A stretch of DNA of 64,000 bases from Archegozetes longisetosus (GCA_018873245.2 JAEMBT020000006.1:9693855-9757854), one strand, 5' to 3'; counted from the first letter of the stretch, positions 36,901 through 60,031 are shown. Program-made: numbers and translations. The notes: generated by a model from the letters alone, not told the origin.

Positions 36901-39900
36901 GCTACTATATTACGACTTTTACGTACTGCCATACTATTGACACATAATTTATAAAAATTCAATAATTATGAAAACTATCATAGAATATAACTTAATATAA
37001 CAGAATATATATAGATAAAAATAAAAATGGGAACAAGTTGAAAACTGATTTTTTATTACCTAAATTAGATACGATTAGGGAAATTCTATTCTACAAAATA
37101 TCTCAAACGTAAGTTAGCATACGGTTGGGTGAGTACCATAAAGTTCTATCTGTAGTATTATTTCATCACACGGAAGAAAGCATTTTACAGCACTGACCCA
37201 ACGATATATTGCAAAGATAAGGCTTAATATGAAGAATGTTTTGCTTTGAAGTTACTAAATCAACTCCGGTTATAAAACATCTAAAACTATATGAAGTAAA
37301 ACATATATTTTTATATTACCAACGAATATCTTGATTATGTTGAGTATATAAACGTTGTATATTATCTTCTGGGTTCCACAAAATTGCAACTGCCCCTACA
37401 AAAAAAGCTAAATCTCCATTCGCTAAAATAAACAAATTCTTGTAACCATTACTTCCATTATAACCATGACTATAAAGAGAGACAATAAGAGATAGTAGTA
37501 GTGAAAGAAATAAAATAATGGATAAGATGCATGCTGCAGTTAATGAATAAAATAAAACGTACATCCACTTCAATTTAAGAAACTTATCAGGAACATCGAC
37601 CCCATCCCTCAAATTTGCAAGTGGCTGATCGAAATCTATACTTTTGTTATTATGTTTCTTCAAGTCTAAATCTGACGATTCGATGTCTACTTTCTTTTTT
37701 GGTGATGGACTATTAGTTCTCTTTAGGGGTGAATTTCTCACGTCTAAGCTTTTACTGTATCCAGCATTTGCAATACTTTTTGGCAAAGTTGAAACAGGAT
37801 TTAGGGTTTGCTCGTCATCATCACTATCGCTATGATTATTATGATGATTGTGGTTAAGGACTTCACTCGAATAATTTTCTACTTTATTGGAGACTGTTGA
37901 GTTGATTTTTGATCCAGTATTAGAAATGGGATTGTTTTGCATTTTTTTGGGAGTAGATTTTGGTGTATTTTTAATATGATTAATTTTATCTTGACTCCTT
38001 TCAAGCGAGTCTTGTCTAAAGCTCTCACTTTGGACCATAAAAGCAGTTTCTCTAAGAAGCGTTTCTGCGTATTCTTGCAAAGCATCTCGTCTCATGGAAT
38101 CACTATCTTTGGGCATAATAGCATTAGTTTTATTAATATTTTCAATTGATTTAGTTTTGTTGGTGGTTGTTGGTGATTTGGTATTATTAAGTTTAGTACT
38201 TTCTTCATTATGTTTGTTAGTCTGTAATGGTTTAGGAGTCGGATTTGATAGATGATGGTTATTTACTGTTTGAACAAAAGGTTGCTCAATATCTCGATCA
38301 ATCCCATTATGAATTTGTTCTTTTTGCATACTTTTTTCTCTTTCCAGTTTCATTAACTTTTTGGCAGTCCTTCGACTCTCTTTCACGAACTCTGGAGAAG
38401 TTTGAGTTTGACTGGCTCTGTGACCATTGGGATAATCATTTTCACACAGTGATTCAATGTGAGGACTAACTCTTTCACTCATTGAAGATTCTCCACGACG
38501 ACTGGGATTTATGTCTTCAAAACAAAAAGGCAAAAATATGATTAAGTGCTTAAATATTTAATGAGTGATAATTGAACTAATAGTAGGTTAATTTTGTAGG
38601 GCTCTATTAGAGAGAAGGTAGGAGTTTGAAAAAAAACATTCCAACTAATCGTTTATTGATATAAAAGATATTTTTATCGTTATTTTAGCAATCAAATTAA
38701 AGTGACATAAGACGAATCCTTATATATATTCCAATCAATAATAATCATTAAATGTAGAAGGCCATAGTCATTACCAGAACTTAATCTTGGTTTGCTCTTC
38801 TATTTTTGTGCGATTCACATTTCAATCGATAAGCACTTGATTGATTTGAAGTTAAGGTTTGTACTTTTATAATTATTGTTATTACACATCATTTTTTATG
38901 AGTATAATTGGTAATCAGCACGAAATGTGAGATACTGCTAGTTGAGTCAAACAAAAAGTATTTCATTATAAACAATAAACTTATTTTCACAAATCTCTAT
39001 ATTTTGAAAGCAATTTTTCAATCATTTTCAATAAAACGCAACATTTGGCAGAGAAATAGAAAAGTATGCCCGTTATAGTGATTACGACTGATTAGAATTA
39101 AAGCGAAGGTTTTGAGGTTTGGCGAATATGAGAATAAAAACTTGAAAGACAATTCAATTTAAACAAATTACCGGAATAAGTACTTGAAACTAAGCGCGTT
39201 GAGTTACTTGATGTTTGAAGATCAGGAACAGAATCGTTTCGGGAGATTCTTTTCATTTGAGTTATGCTATCATTAAACTGATTGGAAGACATCAAATTCT
39301 TGGTGTTATTGATTTCGTTTACAGATTCAAGAGATTGAGATTTAATTTTAGCTGGAGGCGAATTCGAATTGGCTGAATCCAAATAAAATAATTCAATGCC
39401 AATCATATCGCGCTTCAACTGAGAAACACTTCGGACCTAAGTTTGGAACAAATATAACAATTGAAAAGCTATGCGAGTATAGAAAAGTGTTTTGATTGGC
39501 AACTTCAATAGAGAATATAGAATTTAGTAAAATAATGTTCAATCGATACTACTTCGTGAAAACACTTAACCAAAAAGTAGAGAAATAAGATAATTAAGAA
39601 TGTATGAAAAACTTTTATCAATATTAATAACTAACAGATGAATGGTTGAACAGGCAATGAGTGAATATGAATGAAAATCATATTTTTTACCTCTTGTCCA
39701 GAAACAGTGAACATTCTTTTAGCATTTTTAATCCTAACGGCTTGTCCCAAATCTTTAACAATGATTTCAAAGGATTTCGGACTTTTTAAATTGAGTAGAA
39801 CTCTTGATTTTAATTTATGATCTTTATTATTGACAATAGTTATAATTCTACCCTCTTTGTAAGAAGTGTTGATAGTTTGATTGACACTATGATAAACGGT

Positions 39901-40368
39901 ATTAAACTTTGATGACAATGGACGTAAAAGTTTAAGATCGTCTTCCCTGAAAAGTTTCGACTTAGTTGGCAACTGTTGAGAATAAACGCCTCCGATATGC
40001 TTCAATTTGGTGAGCTGTCCGTAAGGGTATTTTTGGAAATGTTTAATACCTGAAACCACATAAGACTGTCCATGTTCTAATTCATTTAAAGTACACACTC
40101 TTTGTCCGTTTTGCGTGAATATATACTGAACTCCATTAACTATTTTCACTTTATCCGTCAAATAACTGCATAATTGCTCCATAGTCTTGAAATCTTTTCC
40201 TGGTATAATCGATACAGTGATCCCATTACTAAATGGTTCACCATTCTTGTAGAATGTAAGTTTTCTTGCTTTCCGGTCGTTTGCTTCTTGTAGTGCTCGC
40301 GAAACTCCATTTGTATTATAGGAACTATAGACATTCAAAGAATTATTGCCACTTGTGTTGTAACTCAT
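33962..40368 (-). CDS. DCX-EMAP: Doublecortin-domain EMAP-like microtubule-binding protein
   Basis: In Drosophila this fusion acts in mechanosensory cilia of chordotonal and campaniform neurons. Eighteen exons join with fully consistent phases: 39691-40368, 39172-39436, 37563-38514, 37320-37469, 36864-36933, 36694-36792, 36534-36620, 36309-36476, 36100-36255, 35884-36003, 35670-35822, 35470-35595, 35151-35405, 34998-35067, 34915-34938, 34702-34800, 34247-34380 and 33962-34120. The product is about 1,254 aa. Residues 35-110 form one doublecortin domain (starting RKLTFYKNGEP) and about 175-240 a second. A polar Ser/Asn/Lys-rich linker of about 350 residues follows. The EMAP HELP segment (LKLKW, then HGYNGSNGYKNLF, then FFVGAVAILWN) comes next, then IVATGQ and a double set of WD repeats typical of EML proteins (SGDEEGFIRLFSYPCP near the end). 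The 24-base exon 34915-34938 is a microexon. Intron 37470-37562 is 93 bases with no stop. The gene appears complete. Confidence 0.93.
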
Positions 40369-43300
40369 TAGTGATGCAGGTATTGTTCATACTATTACAC
40401 AGAAAAATTTGAAATTAGTCTAAATTTGATTTAATTATAAACTGAAAATTGACACAAATGTTAATCTTAAAGCTTAATTGCTTACAATTTAGAATAGAAT
40501 AGATTATCTTCATATAAGATACACATTTTCATTGACAATCACTTAAAACAAGTGATTAGCGCACAACAAACTATTCCAATTGGTTGAGTTGTTAATTTTT
40601 CAATAAGATTCATTGAAATCCAACCAAATTGGATGACTTTTGGAAAGAATAGCTTTTAGTGAAAACAGTTATTTAAAGGAGAGACTTAGTTAATTAAAGC
40701 ATTATATTTACAAATGAGGTCAATCATTCACAAGAGAGTTAATTATAAGGTTATACGAACAGTGTATAACCATAAAAGAGACACAAAATATAAATTTCTC
40801 AATAAGAAGATTAGTTCAATTGCTTTAAATGGATTGTATTGAGAGAGAAAAGAGAGAAAGAAAGGAGTTAGAAAAAGAGAATAAAGTAAGCACAAGTAAA
40901 AATCGTGTTAAGAATTTAACTATTTCTCGATAAATATGCAATTGCATAACATATTCGATATTAATGCAAAATGAAGTTTAGCGTTGGTAGTCTACTTTTA
41001 TCGACCATACATAAAAATGAAGTATAATTTTATATAGTTTGTAGAGTATGAGTGAATAACAAAATCCCTGACAACGGGAAATAGAGTCAATGTTTTAGTG
41101 TTCAACATGTAATGCCTTTTTGACTTAATAGCATTAAGCTATAGATTCTACGGACTGCACAACATCGAGTATTCATTATCTATAGAAAGCTAGTTTTGAG
41201 AAATGCTCTCAGGTTTAGATCTATGAACTCTAGTTAATTAAGAATAATTAGAAAGGATTGAAAATAGGAATAAACATATAATAAAAGATAAAGGGTAAAG
41301 TGAAATAGCTGCAACAACTAGTCACCATAAAGTAAAGTACAAGATAATCAACATAATTAAGCCATTAGGCTAAAAGCATAGGTTAGTTTACAGAATATAT
41401 CCTATCCGAAGATAACTTGCTATGATATAGGTCTTTAGTAGTTTTCGCTTTAAAGCAGTAGGTTGTCTTTATATGAGTTGACACTTAAACAAGGTTTTCA
41501 TAACTTCCATCAAAATATCTTGCAATGAGTCCCTTATTTAAAAAATAGTCGTTAACTGTAAGCTAATCAAGGTAGAAAATATAAGAAAATTAAAGTTAAC
41601 CATAGATTTAAATGGCTTTTAATCAAAAATAGTTGAACATATTTTCTCTTCATTCTATTAGACAGAGCGTAAAGAAATGAAAGTCGGAACATCGATTTGA
41701 ATAAGTTTGAACAAGCTGAGAAATGAATGGAACTCTTAGTTGCTGAGGCATAGAAAGTGGAAAATAGTTTTGAGAGAATGTTGAGTGAACCGAATGAATG
41801 AAATGGAATTTGTGTATGAACTGGAAAGTTTGATGTTACACTAATTTGTAAGTTACTAGAAGTGAACAATAATGGTAAAGAGCGTAAAAGTAGCATAACT
41901 AAACTGTATTTGTATGGCATTTTAGGGTAGCTTTTTAGTTATCGAATAAGCATTAAGCAAATAAGCGTAGGAAGGATCAAATGTGCAAATTTGAAAGCAT
42001 AATTGTTCACCTCTATAGATTAGAATGATCAGTATAAGTCGGAATGGCTAGTATTAACCAGAATAATCGCTGCAAATCAGAATGAATCTAGTTGTTATGC
42101 TTAAGATCAATAAATAAGAATTATGAATGAAATATGCTGCTATTTGTAGATTAGTATAGTAAATAAAACGTTGTAGCAATAAAGTCGTAATGAAATAGTT
42201 AGAAAGTAGCGGCATATTGAAAAATATTTAGTACAGATAAAGTATATGATAAAAGACACAATTACTTTTGAATTGAATGTGTTCCTAATGATCATTAACT
42301 ACTGCAGACCTACAGCATTATGCAGAACGTGATCGCATTAATGTTTCTGTTTTTTAGGTACAATTCATCAAAAAGATGACCCACAAATGCTCTAAACTAT
42401 TTATTTGATATTGTCGTTTATATATAATCTAATTTAAATGATTGAAAAAATAAATCCATTAAATTGTAATAAAGAACAGGATATTAACGACAAATAAAGG
42501 TTTTATTTGAAAACATTTTGTGTCTTGAATACAAATGAGACGCAAATACTTAATAACTTATTTACAGTGAAAATGAAACAAACATATTGTGAAATATAGT
42601 AAAAGTAGATTCAATTAACTTCACAAATAGAATAATCTAACGTAAAAAATATGTAAATTTAATGAGTCTTCAAGGAACTGAACCCAATTTTTAGTATTCG
42701 TAAACTGCCTATTGATGGTTCATCTTTAGTCTTCATATAGGAAAGTCGATCAAAATAATTTCAAAGTTTAATAAGGGACAAAACAAAACTGTGAGGTATC
42801 TAAAGATCAGCGAACCAAAGGTTGAATGTATTAAATAAGCTGTGTACTCGTTATGAACAATTAAGACGGGTCTGAATCCAAAATATCTGCAGTCTGAGAA
42901 CGAATAAAGATCTAATGTAATACATATTGAAAAATAACATCAAGTTTGGAAACTGAACCGAAACGATTTTAAGCTTATTCAAACATACTGTTTATGAATA
43001 CGCATTACAGAATCAATATTTCCGTAAGTCTTATTATTGTGATTATTATTTGTATGAATAGGGTGTCTGACAACGATAGGAGTCATGCCTTCTCGTATCA
43101 AATCATTAACTTTTTCTCGTCAGATTTATAAGTCGTCCAATTTTCATTATCTCATTTTCCACCATCTGACTGATCACAGGATCAGTTCTACAATTAAATT
43201 AGATATTATTGCAGAATGTACTACGATCTTACTTAAGAATATATTGAGTTTTTAGGTTTAGGTAAACGTTAGTATCAGATACCTTAATAGGTGCCCACAT

Positions 43301-44732
43301 TCAGAACTAAAGCCTAAGTTTATGAGATAATGCGCGTAAAACAACAATAAGTTGTTTGGTTTTCAAAAAACTGAGATCTTTTTCGTGTAATCGATCGGTT
43401 GGCTGTTGTTTTGATGATCGATTTGTTTGACTGTGCAAATAGCTTGATGTCTGAGTGTTAGCAAACAAGACAAAACCCATTATCTCGAGACAGTGTATCC
43501 AGTATTGCATTCGATCGTTCGACAACTAATCAATTGTGTCCTTCGGCTGTCACTTCAAACTCGGGTTTGGCGCCTTTTCCACTGCATGCAAGGCTTTCAG
43601 CAAACAAATGACGAGTTAAGTGCTTGCCTACAAACTTTTTGACTTAAATGATAGAGGAGTCAATTAAGAACAGCGTCAAAAGTACTTAGAGCAAATCGAA
43701 ATAATGTTGAAATTAAAACATCCGGACCTCACTAAAGTATATGATGTGACAAAGTAAAATACAGCCTTTATTTTCACGAAGTTATCAAATATTTGAAATT
43801 ATTTAACACCGAACTCAGTCTGAAGTAAAAGCATTGAAATGAATTGAATGACAAAAGTGAATCATATTTTGGTTAGGATTACATTTTGCGTAAATAACCA
43901 ACTTCTGAGGGATCAACAAATTTCTAGACAGTACTAAAACACAAATTGAAAGAAACAAAAATTTGTATTACCTATAAATTATCATACGAATTATGGTAAA
44001 AAGTTTATTCTTTAAGATGAATAAATCGTTATTGCGAATTAGAGCATTTAGAAGAAGGGTCTATCTTTTATTACAAACGATTACACTCTTTCATCTCATA
44101 GGAAATTTCATTGAGAGTCGGCCTGTTTTAGCGAATAGCTCAGAATATTATCTCTACTGAACAGATTCCAGAAAAGTTTTGCAAACTTCGAAATTATGCT
44201 GAAAATACGCTGACTGAAAGATAAGTAGAAGTGATTCGATGAATGCTGAACTTTGGGTCTTAGAAAATTCAAAGACAAAGTAGATACCCAATGACAAAAT
44301 GATTTTGAGCATATGGGTAAATAAGAAAATATAGGGTAAGTGAAAATGATATAATTGTCTGAGTTTTAAAAAACTATTTTATTAAATAAATCAATAATCA
44401 ATAGATGAATAATACATATATGAAAGCTATGTGATGCATAATAATTAGTGAAAAATTATTTTTGTAAATAATGGATCAGAGAAAAGAGCATTTAAAGAAA
44501 GAGGTCATTCATAGTGACAATTACTAATAAATACGCTAAAACATCACCATTTACTACAATATGAAATATTCTACAGAATTTAGTATTCATTGTAAAGTCA
44601 TTGTACGAGAAAGAGAGAGAGAGATATAGACCAAAGTAGAAGAGTGACAAAACGACATTCACTGAGCATGAGTTATGGTAGAAGTTATGCTAATGTTAGT
44701 TACGAATTGATGGCATAAAATTGATTAGCGTT
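40369..44732. other. Intergenic between doublecortin-EMAP and Mi-2
   Basis: AT-rich with no recognisable gene. The minus-strand open stretch at 41567-41920 (117 codons) has no family similarity, and its flanks have the same base make-up. A less AT-rich patch at about 43320-43610 may contain a leader exon or promoter for the minus-strand doublecortin-EMAP gene. The left-hand side of Mi-2 (its 3' UTR) falls at the right end, where a short GA run lies at 44611-44625. Confidence 0.4.
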
Positions 44733-54334
<9,602 letters not shown>

Positions 54335-54789
54335 TATTTCTATGTTTATACTTATTTAATTTAATTTTGTAAGTTTTTATCCCTAAAACTAAAATAAATC
54401 ACAACTTTTCTACTGTAGGCTCACTTGACTCGCCTTTTGCCTCAGTCTTACCGAAGCACTACTCGAATGGCGTCTGAAATGCCTTTGAATACCTTCTATG
54501 CTTAGAAATCCCAAAGCGTTCCTACTATTACCCTATCCGTTAAGCGGCGCTTCACATCGTTTGCAATCAAACTGAATGTATTGTAATGTGAATAATGAGC
54601 AAATATACGAAAATGCCGACAACTGTTTAGTACAAAATCTAAATATTTTTATTTATATTTTCATTTTTAAGTTTCATATAAACACCAAATATAATTGATT
54701 GAATTTTGAATAAATCATTTGAGTTAATAAACCAAATCTGAGTAATAATAATAAAAAATAAATAGAGAAAACATTTAGTTTTGTTAGAG
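54335..54789. promoter_or_regulatory. Bidirectional promoter region, Mi-2 / DNAJC8
   Basis: These 455 bases separate two divergent start codons. The half next to Mi-2 (54410-54560) is clearly less AT-rich, as expected for a housekeeping-type promoter and leaders, and the DNAJC8 side is AT-rich. No TATA box can be assigned. Confidence 0.5.
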
Positions 54790-55491
54790 ATGAGTGAAAG
54801 TGACTTTCAGTCGTTTTACAGCGAAGTCAAAGCAATCGAAAAAGAAGATTCAATATACACATCGGAGAAGCAAATAAATCGTTTATTACGTCCAGGATCG
54901 ACATACGCAAACTTGAATCCATTTGAAGTATTATTAGTAGATCCAGACGATGGTATAGATGTGATAAAAAAGCAGTACAAAAAGCTATCGATTCTGTTGC
55001 ATCCCGACAAGAACCAAGACGAGAGAGAAAGAGCTCAAAGTGCTTTCGATGTCCTAAACAAGGCCTATAAGTGTCTTGAAAACGAATCAACTCGTAATAA
55101 AGCTCTCGAAGTTGTCGAAGAGGCCAAGTTTAAGGTGAACAAAATGATTGAAGAAAAGAGGAAGAAACTCAAGAAAGATAAAAAAGACGCGTTTGTTGAT
55201 GAAGATGATCCTGTCAAGTATAAACACTCCGTTAAGGTCATGACAATGAAACTGTTTGCTGATTATGAACGCAAGAGGAGATCTCTCGAAGAAAGAGCAC
55301 AAGAAGAACGAAAACGCAAAAGAGAAGAAGAAATTGAAGCCGAAGAATCTAAAGAAGTGGAGAAGGAATGGTCGAAAAATTACGAGGAGAGTCGACAAAA
55401 TAGAGTCAATAGTTGGCAATCGTTTACCAAAAACAGTAAATCTAGACGTAAAGACATTCGCCCACCAAAACATAAGGCAGAAACTCGTTGA
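54790..55491 (+). CDS. DNAJC8: DnaJ homologue subfamily C member 8
   Basis: This nuclear J-domain co-chaperone is associated with the spliceosome (SPF31-type). It is an intronless reading frame of 233 aa, within a few residues of the usual length (about 250). The J domain spans about residues 45-115: NPFEVLLVDP, then KKQYKKLSILLHPDKN with the obligatory HPD, then AFDVLNKAYKCLE. The rest is a charged Lys/Glu/Arg helix ending in a basic tail (RRKDIRPPKHK), as in the family. The ATG at 54790 is chosen because it is the first methionine and matches the family start; the frame is open back to a TTG at 54781. It is divergent from Mi-2. It may be a retrocopy or simply a gene that lost its introns. 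Confidence 0.93.
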   Translation: MSESDFQSFYSEVKAIEKEDSIYTSEKQINRLLRPGSTYANLNPFEVLLVDPDDGIDVIKKQYKKLSILLHPDKNQDERERAQSAFDVLNKAYKCLENESTRNKALEVVEEAKFKVNKMIEEKRKKLKKDKKDAFVDEDDPVKYKHSVKVMTMKLFADYERKRRSLEERAQEERKRKREEEIEAEESKEVEKEWSKNYEESRQNRVNSWQSFTKNSKSRRKDIRPPKHKAETR

Positions 55492-57173
55492 ACACATTGT
55501 TTAGTTGTTTTGCAGCTAAACTTGACTAACCCTAACACGTAGTTAAATGGTTGTTAAAAACAACAGAATAATGGGCCCTCATTTCTATGAATTTATTTAG
55601 TGTGTATTTAAAACCATTGAACTGAATGTTTAAGTAAGACAAGTTTACTGCATCCATATCTTTATGGCAATTTTCACTTAATTATGATTTATGTTATCCC
55701 GTAAATGACTCCATTATTGTAAAAACTCATTCCTCTTATAAGTTTATACATAAATTTTTATTTTTCATTTTTTCCTTTACTCGAACCCATTGTTAGATTA
55801 ATATAAGGCATTAAGATTGTAAATGACACTCAAATTACTGCAATTATAAAGTATTTAACTCACTCTCAATATTATAGTCTGATTAAATTGTGATGATTGA
55901 AGTGTTTGATCATCAAGCGCCTATTAACTGTATATGGATTATTTATAAAATTCACATCATTCTTCATTTTAGTTTTTCACTATCTCGTTAAAATAAACTT
56001 CAATTTTATGGAAGTCTTAGAATTATCAAAAGTTGTGAGAATTTTCATAGATTGAGCAACTCTGAGAAATAAGTGCATCAAATCAGTTGTAAACCAATAT
56101 TGTTCACTTCTGAAATATATATATCTAACATAACAGAAGATTAACTAAAGTGAAAGCTCATTAAATGCTTGATTATACACAAGGAGACAACACGTTGAGA
56201 GTGATTGTAATAGACTAAATACCTGACAATTGTGTAAATTGTAATCAAATGTGATACAAAGTATTATAGATGTATTGAATTTTGGCGATTAAAACTCGAG
56301 AAATTCACTCATCAATTCTAGATTCTAGAGTTTTGGCTAAAATAACTGGTTTAACCTATTGGTTTATAACCGAATAAGTTTTATGTAGAGTTTGTGAATA
56401 AGTTTGATAGAAGAAAAATTGAAATATTACTGTTGATTAACAGAGTATTTGATTAATTTTAAAATGTCTAGAAAGTACCAGGTTTCAAGGTAAGAAACAT
56501 ATTGCAAAACAATTGATTGAAAACGAGCTAATTAAAAAACTGATTGCCTGATAGCAGTAATAAAGTGTCATTACTTGAAATAATAGCGACTCTGAATGTC
56601 ATCAAGTTATTAGCATTGAATTAGCTATTACTGATTACTACTAGGCTTTTAAAGTTAGATTGAACTGATTAGAAGAAAATTGATATAAAATAATTATGCG
56701 TAATAAAGGCTTACAACTTAATTAGTAGTAAGAATATTTAAAAGAAAAAACTGAAGTAATAAAAGAGTAGAACCGTAAATATTGGAGATAAATAAATTGA
56801 AAGTTGCAAATATAGTTAGTAACGCCACGGGGCAGAGCAAAGGGCTATAAGTGGCGAATAAACGAGTGACTAACTCTAAACATCATCCAAACACAAGACC
56901 GGTCTTGTGTTAAAGTTTCTCTTACCTGAGAATTTGATCAACAGGTGGTTGATTGACCCTCCAAAGTGCCATTTATGCCATGTAAATATGATTTCTCTGG
57001 CAGAGTATGAATCTATTTTGGTCAAATATGATGACCAAATGAGTTTTACAATATAATGACAGCTACAAATTTAAAGCAATTATACTTAATTCAATTTATT
57101 TTATTAATGTTTAATAATAGCATAGTGAAACAAAGTAAAACTATTTTATAAGTTATACTATTTTATATAAGTT
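55492..57173. other. Region between DNAJC8 and Melted
   Basis: AT-rich, no recognised exon. The DNAJC8 3' UTR occupies the left part. At about 56815-57010, upstream of Melted, the sequence is less AT-rich and contains nested inverted repeats (listed separately), which could be a promoter or a structured RNA. Confidence 0.4.
56890..56911. repeat. Perfect 22-bp palindrome
   Basis: ACACAAGACC followed directly by GGTCTTGTGT, extended by one A-T pair on each side, with no spacer. A second inverted repeat lies just before it: AGTTAGT at about 56815 with ACTAACT at about 56870, and CGCCAC with GTGGCG inside. Together they lie 260-360 bases upstream of the Melted start. Confidence 0.8.
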
Positions 57174-60031
57174 ATGCATCAATTATTTGTTGAAGTTTTA
57201 GCTAAACGAGATTTGAGTCGTGCCGGAGATTTATTCTCAATTGATGACAAAAGCATAGTCGGAGACTTATCAGAACTTATTCATCATATTCAGAAAATAA
57301 GTAGTGCCAGCAATTTTCTAGACAAACACAATGATCAAAGTGTTGTCGAAATATGTTTGACTCGGATTACAAGTGCTATTCGGTAATAATTGTGTTAATC
57401 GATAGTTGATTGTGTATATTTGATTATTGAAATTTCTAAGATTTCAAGTTATAGTTAATATGTTCTTAAACTATTTAGTGATACGGGAACTATCGAAGAA
57501 CATGCTGGGGCTCTTGTGGCCTTACTTGAATCGTGTCTTTTGCATGACCTGAAGCCCTCTAATAAGGATGAAGATCCGCCTCACGCCAAAATTGCCAGCG
57601 ATGTGGTTTCGTGTATATTTCTGGTAAGTCTGGTATAGAAAAAAGAGTTAGTCTAAAGTCTATATTATTGTATAGAATCACAGCAAGAAATCAGTCATGC
57701 GTTTAGCGGTTCCAGTGGCCGTCAAATTATTGCACAGAGGAAACAAGGAATTGAGTAGAAACTTGTCTAGTTATCTCTCGTTAGCAGCCATTAATAACGC
57801 GGATATTCTTTCACCACACGTACAACCAATTATTGATTCAATTATTGGTGGAAACTACTCATTAGCTCGAGTATTGCCAAAGATCTATGCAATTAATAAG
57901 GAGCCCATACACGACCACATCATGGCCTTAGTCTGTCTTCTACCACAGTGTGATACTCCCGAAAAGTTGTCTCTTCTTAATTTATTTGCTCTCATCTCAA
58001 AGAACAAGCCATCAATACTTGAATCAAATTTGCCTCAATTCAGCGATTGTTTGACACAATCTCAAACAGCTTATCCAACTCTACAAATATTTCTGGATAT
58101 GGCACAGACCAACTCGAAGCCATTCATGGAGTACGTAAATAAGGTGGTTTCTGCCTGTGAACTACAAAGTGGAATGCTTTCGATTGCTGCTCAATTTCTT
58201 GGTATAGTCGGAAAGTTAAATGTTAACAAAGCTCGCGATTGTTTGAAATTCCTGACAAACCAACTATCAAAATCAGATCTATCAACAATGATTACACTAT
58301 TAAGGGAAATTAAATCGATAGTTGAAGTATTTCCAGCTCTTTTGCCTTCTTTTTTGCCACAAATAGTATCGCAAACAGAAAGTTCAACTTCATCAACAGT
58401 ACAATCGTACTTGCAACAAATAAGTTCTATAAATAACTCGACGTCTAATGCGAACGCAATAACAATAGTTCGCGTCAATTGTGATAATAATGGAAACGGA
58501 ATTAATGGCACTTCGAATAACACTACAAACTCAACTCAAGCGACTCCAAGCAATAATCCGAAAAAAATGACTACATCTCTGAACGACTGTATTCTTCCGT
58601 CACCACTAAAAAGCACTGGAAGTAACAGATTGGGCACGAGTAGTATTCACGTAATCCATAGAAGTATTCCTCGACTGCATATTGTAAGTGGTGGTCATAT
58701 AATTGGTCGTCATTCATCTTCGAACGTACACAGAAGTCTGACGGCACTAATGATGGCCAATCCATCAACAAGTCGTCACTGCGTGAATCGAATGTCGATT
58801 GAGAGCGTGAACGCCACCACACCTACGAGTTCACAAAAAAGTGCTTCCAGTTCTTACTTATTGGCCTTACAAGAGAAAGAGTTGGCAGCAAAGTCTTCGA
58901 AAACAGTGGCGACTTCAGTTGATTCGCAACTGCAGCAAACTCATCAAAACATCACATCATCGTCATCATCATCATCTCACTACAACCTAAAGCTTTCAAA
59001 AAGCGAAATGATGTCAAGCAGTAATATAAAGATTCGAGAGAAGTCGACGAGTTCTAGTGGCGGACAAGTAGATCAGATAAAGCAGAATCGTGTGTCAGTG
59101 TTTGAACCGTATCCAATGCGTGATGCGGTGCAACATTTTTGTGAGAAGCATATCGACAAAATAAAGTCATATATGCAGAAAGTATTTGTTAAAATTCCAT
59201 TACCTGTTAAGTGTACGATAGAAGAAAGAAAGTCTAAAAAAGTAGCTAAACTTCACTTTGTATGTCAAGGGAAAGGAGAGCATTGTCTCTATTCTAAGAC
59301 TTACTTCATAATGAAAACAAGAAATGCTAGAATTTGGATTCATTTAATGTTTTTGGCACTACAGGCAAAAGCAACGTCTGCGCTCTGTACCAGAGAAACT
59401 TCAGTTAATGCACTTAAAAACTGTTGGGACACTTTGAAAGCAGATAATAAAACATTCTTAACGTTAGTCACCTCTTCGTTTCCTTCAGCCAAAGATCAAG
59501 ACTTACTTATAAATGAATTGCGATCCGAGAGATATTTCGATGTGTTTGAATTTAATGCGATAATTCAGATTTGGGGATGTTTTCTATGCAATCATCCGGA
59601 AAGAGCCAACGGATTCATCAAAAGCAATGAACCCGTAATTGAAGGCCAACTTAAGGAGAAGAAAGGAAAGTGGAAACTATTTAGAAGATGGAGAACGAGA
59701 TATTTCACTTTATCTGGCATTCAGTTGTCGTATAGGGAAGGGGTGAGAAAATTCTTATTATAATTATGGTTATGATTATAATCACATTCTAAAATGAAAC
59801 TTCAATTTTCTAAAGAATGGCGACAAAGACGGGCAACCGGTGGACATCGGACAGATTCAAAGCGTTAGAGCGATTGGAAGCTCAAGAGGTCGTACAATTC
59901 CGAAGGCATTTGAAATATTCACAAACGAGAAGACATACGTGCTAAAAGCGAAAAATAGTCGGAATAACGAGCAATGGGTTCAGTGTTTGTCAATAGCAAT
60001 GGCTCATTCGCAAGCAAAAGAAGGTAATTAA
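57174..60031 (+). CDS. melt: Melted / VEPH1, PH-domain adaptor
   Basis: Melted is a membrane-associated adaptor that modulates insulin/TOR-FOXO signalling and, in flies, photoreceptor choice. Four exons join in phase: 57174-57382, 57479-57623, 57676-59742 and 59816-60031, about 878 aa. The N-terminus [20 protein letters not shown] matches the family start, followed by a helical repeat-like region ([44 protein letters not shown]). The middle (about 370-590) is low-complexity, Ser/Thr/Asn-rich. The C-terminal PH domain runs from [20 protein letters not shown] through [15 protein letters not shown] to [15 protein letters not shown]. The last codons (KEGN, stop) include a possible donor, so a further 3' exon cannot be excluded. 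Splice sites are canonical. Confidence 0.95.

Noticed and set aside
41567..41920. 117-codon minus-strand open stretch
   Set aside because: Leu/Ser/Phe-rich from AT-biased sequence, no homology, no splice signals, and no composition shift relative to its flanks.
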